Source: Microcella putealis (GTDB lineage Bacteria > Actinomycetota > Actinomycetes > Actinomycetales > Microbacteriaceae). From it: a stretch of DNA of 64,000 nucleotides. The translations under genes and the position numbers were made by a program. The notes beneath the pieces are model-generated. The model ran no database searches and was not told the origin of the DNA. It saw nothing but the letters and a program-made list of their open reading frames with translations. The stretch spans positions 310,001-374,000 of the forward strand of contig NZ_SGWW01000002.1 in NCBI RefSeq assembly GCF_004216575.1, written 5' to 3'. Positions 25,791 through 37,411 of the stretch are shown piece after piece (position 1 is the first letter of the stretch; the number at the start of each line of letters is the position of its first letter).

Positions 25791-25863
25791 CGAAACGGCC
25801 GGGCCTCGCTTAGGCTGGGCCCTTGGGCTCACGCCCATTCGACACCGGCCGAGGAGTTACCGC

Positions 25864-28416
25864 GTGAAGGCGATCCGCCGTTTTACCGTCCGCACTGTCC
25901 TGCCGACCGAGCTTGCCGCCGTTGGCCAGCTCGCCGCGAACCTGCGCTGGTCGTGGCACGAGCCGACGAGGCGCCTGTTCGCCTCGATCGACCCCGTGCT
26001 CTGGAACGAGCTCGACCACGACCCCGTCGCGCTCTTAGGTGCCGTTGAGCCCAGCCGCCTCGACGCGCTGGCCCACGACGGCGCCTTCATCGCCGAGGCC
26101 GAGCGCCTCGTGGCCGACCTCGAGTCGTACCTCCGCGAGCCGCGCTGGTACCAGGGCCTCGCCGATGCCCCGGCCCGCATCGCCTACTTCTCGCCTGAGT
26201 TCGGCATCGCCAGCGCGATTCCTCAGTATTCGGGCGGACTCGGCATTCTGGCCGGTGACCACCTGAAGAGCGCGAGCGACCTGGGCGTCCCGCTGATCGG
26301 CGTTGGCCTGTTCTACCGCGCCGGTTACTTCCGCCAGGCAATCGACCGCGACGGGTGGCAGAAAGAGAGCTACCCCGTGCTCGACCCCGACGGTCTGCCC
26401 ATGCAGATGCTGAAAGAGCACGACGGCACCGCGGTGCGCATCACCCTCGCGCTGCCCGAGGGGCGCGCCCTGCACGCCCGCGTCTGGAAGATGCAGGTCG
26501 GCCGCGTCGAGCTGCTGCTGCTCGACACCGATATCCCCGACAACGGCGACGATCTGCGCGGCGTCACCGACCGTCTCTACGGCGGCGGCGGCGAGCACCG
26601 CCTGCTGCAAGAGCTGCTGCTCGGCATCGGGGGCGTGCGTGCCGTCGGCCGCTACGTCGAGCTCACCGGCACCGAGGCGCCCGAAGTGTTCCACACCAAC
26701 GAGGGGCACGCCGGCTTCCTGGGGCTCGAGCGCATCAGCGACCTCATCGCCGAGGGCCTGAGCTTCGCCGAGGCGCTGCAGGTCGTCCGCGCCGGCACCC
26801 TGTTCACGACCCACACGCCCGTGCCGGCGGGTATTGACCGCTTCGACATCGGCCTCATCGAGCGCTACTTCTCGACCGAGCTGCTGCCGGGCGTCGACGT
26901 GCACGACGTGCTCGCCCTCGGCGCGGAAGACTACGACTCTGGCGACAGCGGCGTCTTCAATATGGCCGTGATGGGCCTGCGCCTCGCCCAGCGCGCGAAC
27001 GGCGTCTCGCAGCTGCACGGCGACGTGTCGCGCGGCATGTTCGGCCAGCTGTGGCCCGACTTCGACCAGGACGACGTGCCGATTACCTCGGTCACGAACG
27101 GCGTGCACGCCCCCACCTGGACCGACCCCATGATGATGGCGCTCGCGAAAGAGAAGCTCGGCACCTACGACACGGCCGCCGCCGACTGGGCGTCGGACGC
27201 GGTCAGCGACGCCGAACTCTGGGCGGTCCGTCGACGGATGCGCGAGCAGCTTGTTCAGGACGCTCGCCAGCGCGTCGTCGCCGCCTTCGAGGAGGAACAC
27301 CCCGGCGCGACCGCCCCGGCGTGGATGCACAACGTGCTCGACCCCGACGTGCTCACCATCGGCTTCGCGCGCCGCGTGCCCACCTACAAGCGCCTGACGC
27401 TGATGCTGCACGACCAGGATCGACTGCGGGCCCTCCTCACCGACCCCGAGCGGCCCGTGCAGCTCGTCATCGCCGGCAAGTCGCACCCCGCCGACGACGC
27501 GGGGAAGGCGCTCATTCAGCGCCTCGTGAAGTTCGCGCAGCATCCAGATGTGCGCGAGCGCATCGTCTTCCTGCCGAACTACGACATCGCGATGGCGCGC
27601 CTGCTGTACCCGGGTACCGACATCTGGCTCAACAACCCGCTGCGGCCGCTCGAGGCGTGCGGCACCTCGGGGATGAAGGCGGCGCTCAACGGTTCGCTGA
27701 ACCTGTCGATCCTCGACGGCTGGTGGAACGAGTACTACGACGGCGAGAACGGCTGGGCGATCCCGTCAGCCGATGCCGCCGGTGACGGCGCCGAGCGCGA
27801 CGCCCTCGAAGCGCAGTCGATGTACGACCTCGTAGAGCACCAGATCGCTCCGCGCTTTTACGCGCGCGACGCCGACGGTCTGCCGCGCCGCTGGCTGCAG
27901 TCGATTCGTCACACCCTCTCGACGCTCAGCCCCGAGCTGTCCGCCGACCGCATGGTGCGCGAGTACGTCGAGCGTCTGTACGTGCCCGCTGCCCACAGCC
28001 GCCGCACGATCACGGCGCACGGCCTGCAGCTGGCCCGCGAGCTCGCCGCTTTCAAGGTGCGGGCCGCCCAGCAGTGGGGACACGTTGCCGTCACGCACGT
28101 CGAGTCGGGCGGGGTGCAGAGCCCTCAGGTGGGCGACGAGCTGAAGGTGCGGGCGCACGTACAGCTCGCCGAGCTCGACCCGAGCGAAGTGCTCGTCGAG
28201 GTCGTGTTCGGCCGCGCCGGCTCGGGTGACGACCTCGCCGAGACGCACCGCCGTGAGCTGGTGCTCGACTCGAACGAGCTCGGCCAGCCCGCGACGTTCG
28301 TCGGCACGGTGCCGCTCGAGCGCTCGGGCTCGTGGGGCTACAACGTGCAGGTCACGCCGCGCCACGCGCTGCTCGCGAACCGAGCCGAGACCGGCCTCGT
28401 GGCCGTCGCGCACTAG
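25864..28416 (+). CDS. glgP: Alpha-glucan (glycogen/maltodextrin) phosphorylase
   Basis: A GT35 phosphorylase of the shorter GlgP/AgpA type, 850 residues, releasing glucose-1-phosphate from alpha-1,4-glucan. It opens with a DUF3417-type N-terminal region (LAANLRWSWHEPTRRLF), then IAYFSPEFGIASAIPQYSGG, FHTNEGHAGFLGLERI and FTTHTPVPAGIDRF. The pyridoxal-phosphate site is EACGTSGMKAALNGSLNLS, with Lys605 holding the cofactor. A C-terminal beta domain follows residue 740. The start is the GTG after GAGGAG. Divergent from glgE, with shared control likely. Confidence 0.94.
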   Translation: MKAIRRFTVRTVLPTELAAVGQLAANLRWSWHEPTRRLFASIDPVLWNELDHDPVALLGAVEPSRLDALAHDGAFIAEAERLVADLESYLREPRWYQGLADAPARIAYFSPEFGIASAIPQYSGGLGILAGDHLKSASDLGVPLIGVGLFYRAGYFRQAIDRDGWQKESYPVLDPDGLPMQMLKEHDGTAVRITLALPEGRALHARVWKMQVGRVELLLLDTDIPDNGDDLRGVTDRLYGGGGEHRLLQELLLGIGGVRAVGRYVELTGTEAPEVFHTNEGHAGFLGLERISDLIAEGLSFAEALQVVRAGTLFTTHTPVPAGIDRFDIGLIERYFSTELLPGVDVHDVLALGAEDYDSGDSGVFNMAVMGLRLAQRANGVSQLHGDVSRGMFGQLWPDFDQDDVPITSVTNGVHAPTWTDPMMMALAKEKLGTYDTAAADWASDAVSDAELWAVRRRMREQLVQDARQRVVAAFEEEHPGATAPAWMHNVLDPDVLTIGFARRVPTYKRLTLMLHDQDRLRALLTDPERPVQLVIAGKSHPADDAGKALIQRLVKFAQHPDVRERIVFLPNYDIAMARLLYPGTDIWLNNPLRPLEACGTSGMKAALNGSLNLSILDGWWNEYYDGENGWAIPSADAAGDGAERDALEAQSMYDLVEHQIAPRFYARDADGLPRRWLQSIRHTLSTLSPELSADRMVREYVERLYVPAAHSRRTITAHGLQLARELAAFKVRAAQQWGHVAVTHVESGGVQSPQVGDELKVRAHVQLAELDPSEVLVEVVFGRAGSGDDLAETHRRELVLDSNELGQPATFVGTVPLERSGSWGYNVQVTPRHALLANRAETGLVAVAH

Positions 28417-28481
28417 GCCTCGCGAACGACGATCGCTGACGGCGTGCGGTGCACACATCGGTGACGCACACGAATGCCCGT

Positions 28482-28535
28482 GAAACGTCAGTAATGGGGC
28501 TTTCGTACTCTCGAGAGCCCCACTACTGACGTTTC
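28482..28535. repeat. 54-bp inverted repeat (20-bp arms) in the glgP downstream gap
   Basis: Arms 28482-28501 and 28516-28535 are complementary at 19 of 20 positions around a 14-base loop. The CTCGAGAGC in and beside the loop recurs at 28542-28550. No T-run follows, so it is not a classical terminator. It may be a REP-type intergenic element or a factor-dependent terminator of glgP. No second copy was seen in the window. Confidence 0.6.
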
Positions 28536-28626
28536 GTGACCCTCGAGAGCGGAAACATTGTGCGAGTGCACCACCCGACGCGCTCGTGGCCGTGACGCCT
28601 TTCTGGTAGTGAGCATCGGTCAGTGC

Positions 28627-28632
28627 TAGTCT
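28627..28632 (+). promoter_or_regulatory. -10 box TAGTCT, leaderless arrangement
   Basis: TAGTCT ends six bases before the ATG at 28639 of the unknown gene. This gives that ORF independent promoter support. Confidence 0.5.
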
Positions 28633-28638
28633 CGCGGC

Positions 28639-29778
28639 ATGACCCTGTCCGCCCGCACGTTGCTGGAGGGGCCGCGGGGTCGACGGCTCGTGCTCGAGTG
28701 GCTGGCCGCGCGCGGAGAAGCCGGGCCGGCATACCAACGACTGCGAGAGGTGCTGTTTCACGCTGCCCATGTGCAGGAGCGTGACCGCGGTCACTCCGTC
28801 ACGGCGTTTGGCCCCGGAGCTGAACGGCTGCGGTCGTCAACGACGAACCCCGATCAGGTCGCGGCCGCGATCGACGCGATTCAGGATGCTGTGCCCCCGT
28901 CCGCGGGAGAGCTGCGGTCCGCGCTTCGCGCTTCCGTCGATGCGGCCCGCTACTGGCAGGACCGAGATGGCGACGACCACGTCGCCGCCGCCCCGAGCGT
29001 CGCTGCGGCGCTCGAACGTTTCGCCGCTCTTGTCGCCAGTAGCCCCCACACGGTGGATTGGTCAGCTCCGGTCTCCTCGTCGACCCAGCAGTCGGTGCGC
29101 TGGGAGGCTGAGCCCCATGGCCCTCGGGTTACTGCTGTGGATGACCGTCGTTCCGCCGAAAAACTGGCGGCGTGGCGCACCGGCACGATTGACAGTGATC
29201 TGCGGGCGCACCGCGAGCGACCCGCCGACCCCGCGGCGCCCTTCTCCGGAGCGTGGTGGTCGATTCCTCCACACAGCCTGCTGCGGTCAACAGGATGCCT
29301 CGTTGACGGCCGGCCCGCGGCGCTGGAGTTCGTTGAAGATCGTTTCGGGTGGAGCGCAGCCGACGTGCGCCCGGTTCGCGTGCCTCAGGGGCTTCGGGTG
29401 ATCGAATTGCGAACCCCCGATGACTGGTCGGCTCTCTGTCAGGCGTATCCCCTCGACGTCAGTGGAGAGAAGCGACACGACTGGTTTGAGACCACGGGCC
29501 GCGATGAACGGTGGGTGATTCCTGATTGGGCGGCGATCGCCCGTGAGGCCGACGGCGTGCATCTGACGATAGAGGGTTACCTCCGGTGTGCCGGTGTCGC
29601 GATCGATATCGAGCTCAGTGGTTCACTCACGGGTCGCGCGGCGAGCGTTATCGCCGGGTGGAACCCGGACGAGACGTGGTGGCTCACCGACGCGGTTGAG
29701 GTCGTGGACGAACCCGAGCGCTGGGTGTGGTTCGACTCGATTGGATGGGCACGTGCCTCGGCCCCGCCCTCGCCGTAA
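28639..29778 (+). CDS. Unknown protein of 379 residues in the glycogen region
   Basis: I do not recognise a family. The protein is soluble, Arg/Trp rich and acidic at its end, with no signal peptide, membrane helix or cofactor motif. The N terminus (TLSARTLLEGPRGRRLVLEW) and repeated Trp-Asp patterns in the C-terminal third (FGWSAADVRPV, HDWFETTGRDERW, DETWWLTDAVEV) suggest one or two beta-rich domains. GC content and codon use match its neighbours, and a -10 box sits six bases before the ATG, so it is very likely a real gene. It lies tail to tail with ybaK, three bases apart. Confidence 0.7.
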   Translation: MTLSARTLLEGPRGRRLVLEWLAARGEAGPAYQRLREVLFHAAHVQERDRGHSVTAFGPGAERLRSSTTNPDQVAAAIDAIQDAVPPSAGELRSALRASVDAARYWQDRDGDDHVAAAPSVAAALERFAALVASSPHTVDWSAPVSSSTQQSVRWEAEPHGPRVTAVDDRRSAEKLAAWRTGTIDSDLRAHRERPADPAAPFSGAWWSIPPHSLLRSTGCLVDGRPAALEFVEDRFGWSAADVRPVRVPQGLRVIELRTPDDWSALCQAYPLDVSGEKRHDWFETTGRDERWVIPDWAAIAREADGVHLTIEGYLRCAGVAIDIELSGSLTGRAASVIAGWNPDETWWLTDAVEVVDEPERWVWFDSIGWARASAPPSP

Positions 29779-29781
29779 GCC

Positions 29782-30261
29782 CTAGCGGGCGATGTCGGCG
29801 ACCGTCGCGCTCGTCACCGCGATGAGGTCGGTGGGGGCGAGTTCGATGTCGAAACCGCGTCGGCCGCCCGATACGAGCACGGTGTCGAACAGCTCGGCGC
29901 TCTCGTCGATGACGGTCGGGTGCGCGGTTTTCTGGCCGATGGGGGAGATGCCCCCGACAACGTAACCGGTCCGGCGTTCGGCGAGGCGGGCATCCGCCAT
30001 CGCCGCCTTCTTGCCGCCGACGGCGCGCGCGAGAGCCTTCAGATCGAGCGTGGTTGAGACCGGAACGATGCCCACGACGAGCTGGCCGTCGACGTCGGCA
30101 AGCAGGGTCTTGAAGACGCGCTCGGGCTCGACGCCGAGGGCCTCGGCCGCCTCGAGCCCGAAGGTGGTCGTGGCCGGGTCATGCGTATATTGCCGTGCCG
30201 TGAACGCGATGCCCGCCGCCGTCAGCGCAACGGTTGCGGGGGTGCCGGGCGCCTTAGTCAT
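29782..30261 (-). CDS. ybaK: YbaK/EbsC-family Cys-tRNA(Pro) deacylase
   Basis: A 159-residue editing factor that hydrolyses Cys-tRNA(Pro) or related mischarged tRNAs in trans. Motifs are FKTLLADVDGQLVVGIVPV, LAGKK-like AVGGKKAAMADARLAERRTG and GYVVGGISPIGQK, the family core, with the catalytic Lys in FKTL. The ATG at 30261 overlaps the last eight bases of glgX; the longer ORF upstream is inside glgX. It is probably translated from the glgX message, but no functional link to glucan breakdown is known. Confidence 0.9.
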   Translation of the reverse strand: MTKAPGTPATVALTAAGIAFTARQYTHDPATTTFGLEAAEALGVEPERVFKTLLADVDGQLVVGIVPVSTTLDLKALARAVGGKKAAMADARLAERRTGYVVGGISPIGQKTAHPTVIDESAELFDTVLVSGGRRGFDIELAPTDLIAVTSATVADIAR

Positions 30262-32386
30262 CGACCTCGTCAGCGGCGTCCGCGTCGGCAGCCGCGGCAT
30301 CGGCCTCGTCAGCGCGCGCATCCGCGACAACGACCTGCTCGCCGTGCGCGACGAACAGCAGCATCGAGGTGGGGCCCACCTCGAGCCGCTCGCCGGGAAC
30401 GTGATGTCGCTCGATGCCGGTGATGTCGTCGTGCGCCGAGTCCCAGACGAGGGTGTAGCCGTCGACACCGGCGTGGGTCGGCAGCGTGACGGTGACGGCT
30501 TGCTCGAGCCCGTGCACGATCAAGAGGATGCGGTTGAACGCTTCGTGCTCGGGCGTCGAGGCGGCGAGGTACTGCAGGGTGCGTTCTGACGGCGAGTCCC
30601 AGTCGTCCATCGTCATCGACTCGCCGGCCTTGTTGTACCAGTCCATCTGCGTCGCGCTCGGCACGGTCTCACCGAAGCGGCCGTACCGCGAGGGGCGCAG
30701 AGCCGGGTTGTCGCGGCGCAGCTGGATGAGCTTCCGCGTGACGCGGTACAGGTCCTCCTGCCAGCCGGCGGTGTCCCAGTCGACCCAGGTGAGCTCGCTG
30801 TCGTGGCAGTAGGCGTTGTTGTTGCCGCGTTGGGTGCGGCCGCGCTCGTCGCCCGCGGTGATCATGGGGATGCCCGCGCTGAGCAGCAGGGTTCCCATCA
30901 GGTTGCGCATGGCGCGGCGCCGATCGCGTAGCACGTCACGGTCGGCGGTCGGGCCCTCGAGACCGTGGTTGAACGAGCGGTTGTTGTCGGTTCCGTCTCG
31001 GTTGTCTTCGCCGTTGCCGAGGTTGTGCTTGTGGTCGTAGCTCGTCAGGTCGGCGAGCGTGAAGCCGTCGTGGGCGGTGACGAAGTTGAGGCTTGCGAGG
31101 GGCCCGCGCTCGGCGGCGAACACGTGGGCGCTGCCGGTGATGCGGCGGGCGAGGGGGCCGATGCCGTGCGGCGCCGAGCCGTGGGCGCGCGCGTCGCGCA
31201 CGTCGGTCAGCCAGAACGCGCGGGCGCGGTCGCGGAACCCGTCGTTCCACTCGCTGTAGCCGTGCGGGAAGTTGCCGACCTGCCATCCGCCCATGCCGAC
31301 ATCCCACGGTTCGGCGATCATCTTCGCGTCGGCGAGCACCGGGTCATTGAGGATCGCCAGCAAGAGAGGATGCTCGGGGTCGAATTCGACGCGCTTGTCG
31401 CGCCCCAGGGTTGCCATCAGATCGAAGCGGAATCCGTCGATCTGCACCTCGTCTGCCCAGTAGCGCAGGCTGTCGAGCACGAGGCGCTGCGCGGCCGGGA
31501 GCGAAAAATCGACCGTGTTGCCGCATCCGGTCACGTCGATGTAGCGACCGTGCGCATCCTGTCGGTAGTAGTGCTGGTCGTCGAGGCCGCGCAGGCTGGT
31601 CGTGGGGCCGTCGACGCCCTCTTCCGCGGTGTGGTTGTAGACGACGTCGAGGATCACCTCGATGCCAGCCTCGTGCAAGAGCTTCACCATGCCCTTGACC
31701 TCGCGCAGCACGGCGCCCGGCCCACCATTTTGGGCCGCCGCCGTGGCGTACTGCGTGTGCGGGGTGAAGAAGTTGAGGGTGTTGTAGCCCCAGTAGTTCG
31801 TCAGGCCCTGGGCGAGCAGCCGCTGTTCGCTGAGCGACTGGTGAATCGGCAGCAGTTCGACGGCGGTCACGCCGAGGTCGTGCAGGTACGCGATCGTGGC
31901 GGGGTGCGCGAGGCCGGCGTAGGTGCCGCGCAGTTCGGGTGGCAGGTCGAGGTTCGCGGCGGTCAGGCCCTTGACGTGGGCTTCGTAGATGACGGTGCGG
32001 TCGAGGGGGGTGCGCGGCTTCTGCGCCCCGGCCCAGTCGAAGCCGCCGTCGTGCACGTAGGCGCGCCATTCGCCGTCGTGGGTGCGCACGAGCCCCTTGG
32101 CGTACGGGTCGATGAGGTGCTGCTCAGGGTCGAAGCGGTGCCGCCGGCCGTCGTGGCCGTGGGCGCGCAGCGAGTAGCGGGTGCCCGGGGTGAGCCGCTC
32201 ATCGGCGACGTGCCAGACCTTGCCGGGCCCGCGGTGCATCGGCACGCGGTCGGTGATCCACGTCGGGTCGGCGGCGTCGAGCAGGCAGAGTTCCATGCGC
32301 GAGGCCGACGCGCTGTACACGCGCAGTTCGCCGCCGCGCTCGGTGGGCGTGACGCCGAGCGCTCGCAGCGGATCCCTGGCACTCAT
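30254..32386 (-). CDS. glgX: Glycogen debranching enzyme GlgX
   Basis: A GH13_11 isoamylase-type debranching enzyme, 710 residues, hydrolysing alpha-1,6 branches in phosphorylase-limit glycogen. A CBM48-like N-terminal domain (about 10-110) precedes the catalytic barrel with VILDVVYNHTAEEG, the nucleophile region IDGFRFDLMATLGRD, the acid region AEPWDVG and the FVTAHDGFTLADL motif. The family pattern NDGFRDRARAFW is present. It should act together with the nearby GlgP. The last 25 residues are a poor acidic Ala/Asp tail. A TAGCCT box six bases before the ATG suggests a leaderless message. Confidence 0.94.
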   Translation of the reverse strand: MSARDPLRALGVTPTERGGELRVYSASASRMELCLLDAADPTWITDRVPMHRGPGKVWHVADERLTPGTRYSLRAHGHDGRRHRFDPEQHLIDPYAKGLVRTHDGEWRAYVHDGGFDWAGAQKPRTPLDRTVIYEAHVKGLTAANLDLPPELRGTYAGLAHPATIAYLHDLGVTAVELLPIHQSLSEQRLLAQGLTNYWGYNTLNFFTPHTQYATAAAQNGGPGAVLREVKGMVKLLHEAGIEVILDVVYNHTAEEGVDGPTTSLRGLDDQHYYRQDAHGRYIDVTGCGNTVDFSLPAAQRLVLDSLRYWADEVQIDGFRFDLMATLGRDKRVEFDPEHPLLLAILNDPVLADAKMIAEPWDVGMGGWQVGNFPHGYSEWNDGFRDRARAFWLTDVRDARAHGSAPHGIGPLARRITGSAHVFAAERGPLASLNFVTAHDGFTLADLTSYDHKHNLGNGEDNRDGTDNNRSFNHGLEGPTADRDVLRDRRRAMRNLMGTLLLSAGIPMITAGDERGRTQRGNNNAYCHDSELTWVDWDTAGWQEDLYRVTRKLIQLRRDNPALRPSRYGRFGETVPSATQMDWYNKAGESMTMDDWDSPSERTLQYLAASTPEHEAFNRILLIVHGLEQAVTVTLPTHAGVDGYTLVWDSAHDDITGIERHHVPGERLEVGPTSMLLFVAHGEQVVVADARADEADAAAADADAADEVDD

Positions 32387-32392
32387 TTGCCT

Positions 32393-32398
32393 AGGCTA
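32393..32398 (-). promoter_or_regulatory. -10 box TAGCCT for glgX, leaderless arrangement
   Basis: On the minus strand TAGCCT is followed by six bases and then the ATG of glgX. Confidence 0.5.
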
Positions 32399-32466
32399 TG
32401 CGGTGGGCGCGCGCCATTCTGACCACGCCGCATCACGATTCGACCCCGTGCCGGAGGGAGGCCGCC

Positions 32467-33666
32467 GTGACCGTCTACCTCGACCACGCCGCCACCTCAC
32501 CCATGCCGCCGAGCGTGCGTGCCGCCTTCGCCGATGCGCTCGCCGTGGTCGGCAACCCGTCGTCGATCCACTCGGCCGGGCAAGGCGCCCGCGCCGTTCT
32601 AGATGACGCCCGCGCCCGCATCGCGGCGACGCTCGGCGTCGACGCGGTCGAACTGACCCTCACCGGCGGGGGCACCGAGGCGGTTAACACGGGCGTCAAG
32701 GGCCTCTACTGGCGACGCCAGCGCGACGGGGCGCGCCCCGTGATTCTCATGACGGCCGCCGAGCATCACGCCACGCTCGACGCCGTCGACTGGCTGGTGG
32801 CGCACGCGACCGCCGAGCTCGTCACGATCCCGGTCGATCCGGCGGGGCGGATGCGCATCACCGCCCTCGAGGAATCGCTCGTCGCCCACGGCGACCGCGT
32901 CGCCCTCGTCACGATGCTTGCCGCGAACAATGAGGTCGGCACGCTGCAGCCGGTGGCGGACGCTGCTCGGCTGGCGGCCGCGCGCGGCGTTCCTCTGCAC
33001 GTCGACGCGATCGCCGCGTACGGCCAGGTGCCGCTCGCGCCGCTGCCGGCGGGCGTCAGCGCCCTGTCGATCTCGGCCCACAAGGTGGGCGGCCCGGTCG
33101 GCGTGGGCGCGCTCGTGATTCGCCGCGGCGTTGACGTCGAGCCGCTGTTGCACGGAGGCGGCCAGCAGCGCGGTCGCGCCGGAACGATGGATGCCGCGGG
33201 TGCTGTCGCCTTTGCGATCGCCGCCGAGGAGGCGCATGCCAGCCTCGCCGAGCGGGCGGCGCACAAGGCGAGCCTGCGCGACCGGCTGGCGGCGGGCATC
33301 CGTTCTCGTGTTCCGGAGGCCGTGCTGTCGGGGGCACTCGCCGAGGGCGCGCTGGAGGAGGCGCTGCCCGGAACGGTGCACCTGCGGGTGCCGGGCGCCG
33401 AGGGCGACTCGCTGCTGTTCCTGCTCGACCAGGCGGGGTTCGCGGTGTCGACCGGCTCGGCCTGCCAGGCAGGGGTTCCGGAGCCGTCACACGTCTTGCT
33501 CGCCATGGGGGTCAGCGCGTCGGATGCCCGGGGTGCCCTGCGCATGACCCTCGGCCCCGAGACGACGGCCGACGACATCGATGCTCTCGTGGCCGCGCTG
33601 CCGGCGGCCGTTGAGCGGGCGCTCGCCGCGGGGCTCGCGGCGCGCACTCCGCGGCTCGGCCGCTGA
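32467..33666 (+). CDS. Cysteine desulfurase (NifS/IscS-like)
   Basis: A 399-residue pyridoxal-phosphate enzyme producing persulfide sulfur from cysteine. It has [11 protein letters not shown], the [11 protein letters not shown] and [11 protein letters not shown] motifs, His100/101 (AAEHHATLD), Lys206 ([15 protein letters not shown]) and the catalytic Cys333 in the loop STGSACQAG. Odd point: the HVDAxQ motif reads HVDAIAAYG, so the usual PLP-contacting Gln is Ala183. The GTG at 32467 follows GGAGG and gives the family N terminus; upstream codons are intergenic. The next gene, mnmA, is the expected sulfur acceptor pathway. Confidence 0.9.
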   Translation: MTVYLDHAATSPMPPSVRAAFADALAVVGNPSSIHSAGQGARAVLDDARARIAATLGVDAVELTLTGGGTEAVNTGVKGLYWRRQRDGARPVILMTAAEHHATLDAVDWLVAHATAELVTIPVDPAGRMRITALEESLVAHGDRVALVTMLAANNEVGTLQPVADAARLAAARGVPLHVDAIAAYGQVPLAPLPAGVSALSISAHKVGGPVGVGALVIRRGVDVEPLLHGGGQQRGRAGTMDAAGAVAFAIAAEEAHASLAERAAHKASLRDRLAAGIRSRVPEAVLSGALAEGALEEALPGTVHLRVPGAEGDSLLFLLDQAGFAVSTGSACQAGVPEPSHVLLAMGVSASDARGALRMTLGPETTADDIDALVAALPAAVERALAAGLAARTPRLGR

Positions 33667-33710
33667 GCCGAGGCGACGCCGCGACCCCGGCTCGATTTGC
33701 GACCCCCGCG

Positions 33711-33716
33711 TACCCT
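33711..33716 (+). promoter_or_regulatory. -10 box TACCCT for mnmA, leaderless arrangement
   Basis: TACCCT ends six bases before the mnmA ATG at 33723, so mnmA may have its own leaderless promoter in addition to read-through from the desulfurase gene. Confidence 0.4.
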
Positions 33717-33722
33717 GGTGGT

Positions 33723-34874
33723 ATGCGTGTATTGGCGGCGATGAGTGGCGGGGTCGACTCGGCGGTGGCTGCCGCGCGCGCCGTCGATGCCGGGCACGAG
33801 GTCGTGGGCGTGCACCTGGCGCTGAGCCGCATGCCCGGCACGCTGCGCACCGGTAGTCGCGGCTGCTGCACGATCGAAGACTCGTTGGATGCGCGCAGAG
33901 CCGCCGAGAAGCTCGGCATTCCGTTCTACGTCTGGGACTTCTCGGAGCGCTTCGCTGACGACGTCGTTGGCGACTTCATCGACGAGTACGCGGCCGGTCG
34001 CACCCCGAACCCGTGCATGCGCTGCAACGAGCGCATCAAGTTCGCCGCCGTGCTCGAGAAGGCCCTCGCGCTCGGTTTTGACGCCGTCGTCACCGGCCAC
34101 TACGCGCACATCGTCACCGACGAGCACGGAAATCGCGAACTGCACCGCGCGGGCGACGAGGCGAAAGACCAGTCGTACGTGCTGGGCGTCTTGACGAGCG
34201 AGCAGCTCGCGCACGCGATGTTCCCGCTCGGCACCACGCCGTCGAAGGCCGAGGTGCGCGCCGAGGCCGCCGCGCGGGGCCTCAGCGTGGCGCAGAAGCC
34301 GGACAGCCACGACATTTGCTTCATCCCTGACGGCGACACGCGCGCCTGGCTGGGTGAGCGCATCCCGCCCCGCGAGGGGCTCATCGTCGACCGCGACGGT
34401 GCACCCGTCGGCGAACACGACGGCGCCACGAGCTTCACGGTCGGTCAGCGCCGCGGCCTGAACCTCGGCCGCCCGGCACCTGACGGCCGGCCCCGCTTCG
34501 TACTCGAGGTGCGCCCGAAAGACAACACGGTCGTGGTCGGCCCGAAGGAGGCGCTCGCGATTCGCGAGCTCGCCGGTGCGCGCTTCACGTGGGCCGGGCT
34601 CGATCCGGTCGCGAGCGGCATTGCCGCCGCGGGGGATGCCGTCGGTCACGTCACCGAGTTCGCCTGCGAAGTGCAGGTGCGCGCGCACGCTGACCCGGTG
34701 CCGGCGACAGCCTCGGTGACGGGGGAGGGCGACGCGCTCGAGCTGGTCGTGCGGGTTGACGAGCCGCTCATGGGTGTCGCGCCCGGACAAACCGCGGTGA
34801 TCTACGTCGGCACCCGCGTGCTCGGGCAGTGCACGATCGACCGCACGGTGAGCGCCGTGCCCGTCTCGGCGTAG
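33723..34874 (+). CDS. mnmA: tRNA-specific 2-thiouridylase
   Basis: MnmA (TrmU), 383 residues, adenylates and then thiolates U34 of tRNA-Lys, -Glu and -Gln. The PP-loop is MSGGVDSAV (residues 7-15). Catalytic Cys98 is in [12 protein letters not shown] and Cys199 in [10 protein letters not shown]. The C-terminal beta barrels begin near residue 220 ([13 protein letters not shown]). Length and motif order are normal. Lying just after a cysteine desulfurase, it probably receives its sulfur from that enzyme. Confidence 0.96.
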   Translation: MRVLAAMSGGVDSAVAAARAVDAGHEVVGVHLALSRMPGTLRTGSRGCCTIEDSLDARRAAEKLGIPFYVWDFSERFADDVVGDFIDEYAAGRTPNPCMRCNERIKFAAVLEKALALGFDAVVTGHYAHIVTDEHGNRELHRAGDEAKDQSYVLGVLTSEQLAHAMFPLGTTPSKAEVRAEAAARGLSVAQKPDSHDICFIPDGDTRAWLGERIPPREGLIVDRDGAPVGEHDGATSFTVGQRRGLNLGRPAPDGRPRFVLEVRPKDNTVVVGPKEALAIRELAGARFTWAGLDPVASGIAAAGDAVGHVTEFACEVQVRAHADPVPATASVTGEGDALELVVRVDEPLMGVAPGQTAVIYVGTRVLGQCTIDRTVSAVPVSA

Positions 34875-37289
<2,415 letters not shown>

Positions 37290-37361
37290 CAAGCCCCTCC
37301 GAATTCTGCGCAAAATTCACGCGCATCCCGCACCCCCCTGCTTGACTGGGAGCGTGCTGGG

Positions 37362-37378
37362 CGCGCGCTCAGCGCGCG
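37362..37378. other. GC hairpin in the osmoprotectant operon leader
   Basis: Seven-base arms (37362-37368 and 37372-37378) of alternating CG with a three-base loop, lying between a possible -35 (TTGACT near 37342) and the ribosome site of the ABC gene. It may be an operator or leader hairpin; the role is unknown. Confidence 0.3.
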
Positions 37379-37411
37379 AATTCCCGATTCGCCGCAAGGA
37401 GACGACGCAGC

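Larger units (their letters stand above)
25456..25863. promoter_or_regulatory. Palindrome-rich divergent promoter region between glgE and glgP
   Basis: This 408-bp gene-free interval separates the glgE-glgB operon from glgP. It contains at least three good palindromes (25518-25537, 25542-25559, 25779-25790) and a TAGGCT box at 25811-25816 that could serve glgP. It is the obvious place for carbon-status control of both synthesis and breakdown of alpha-glucan. Confidence 0.6.
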
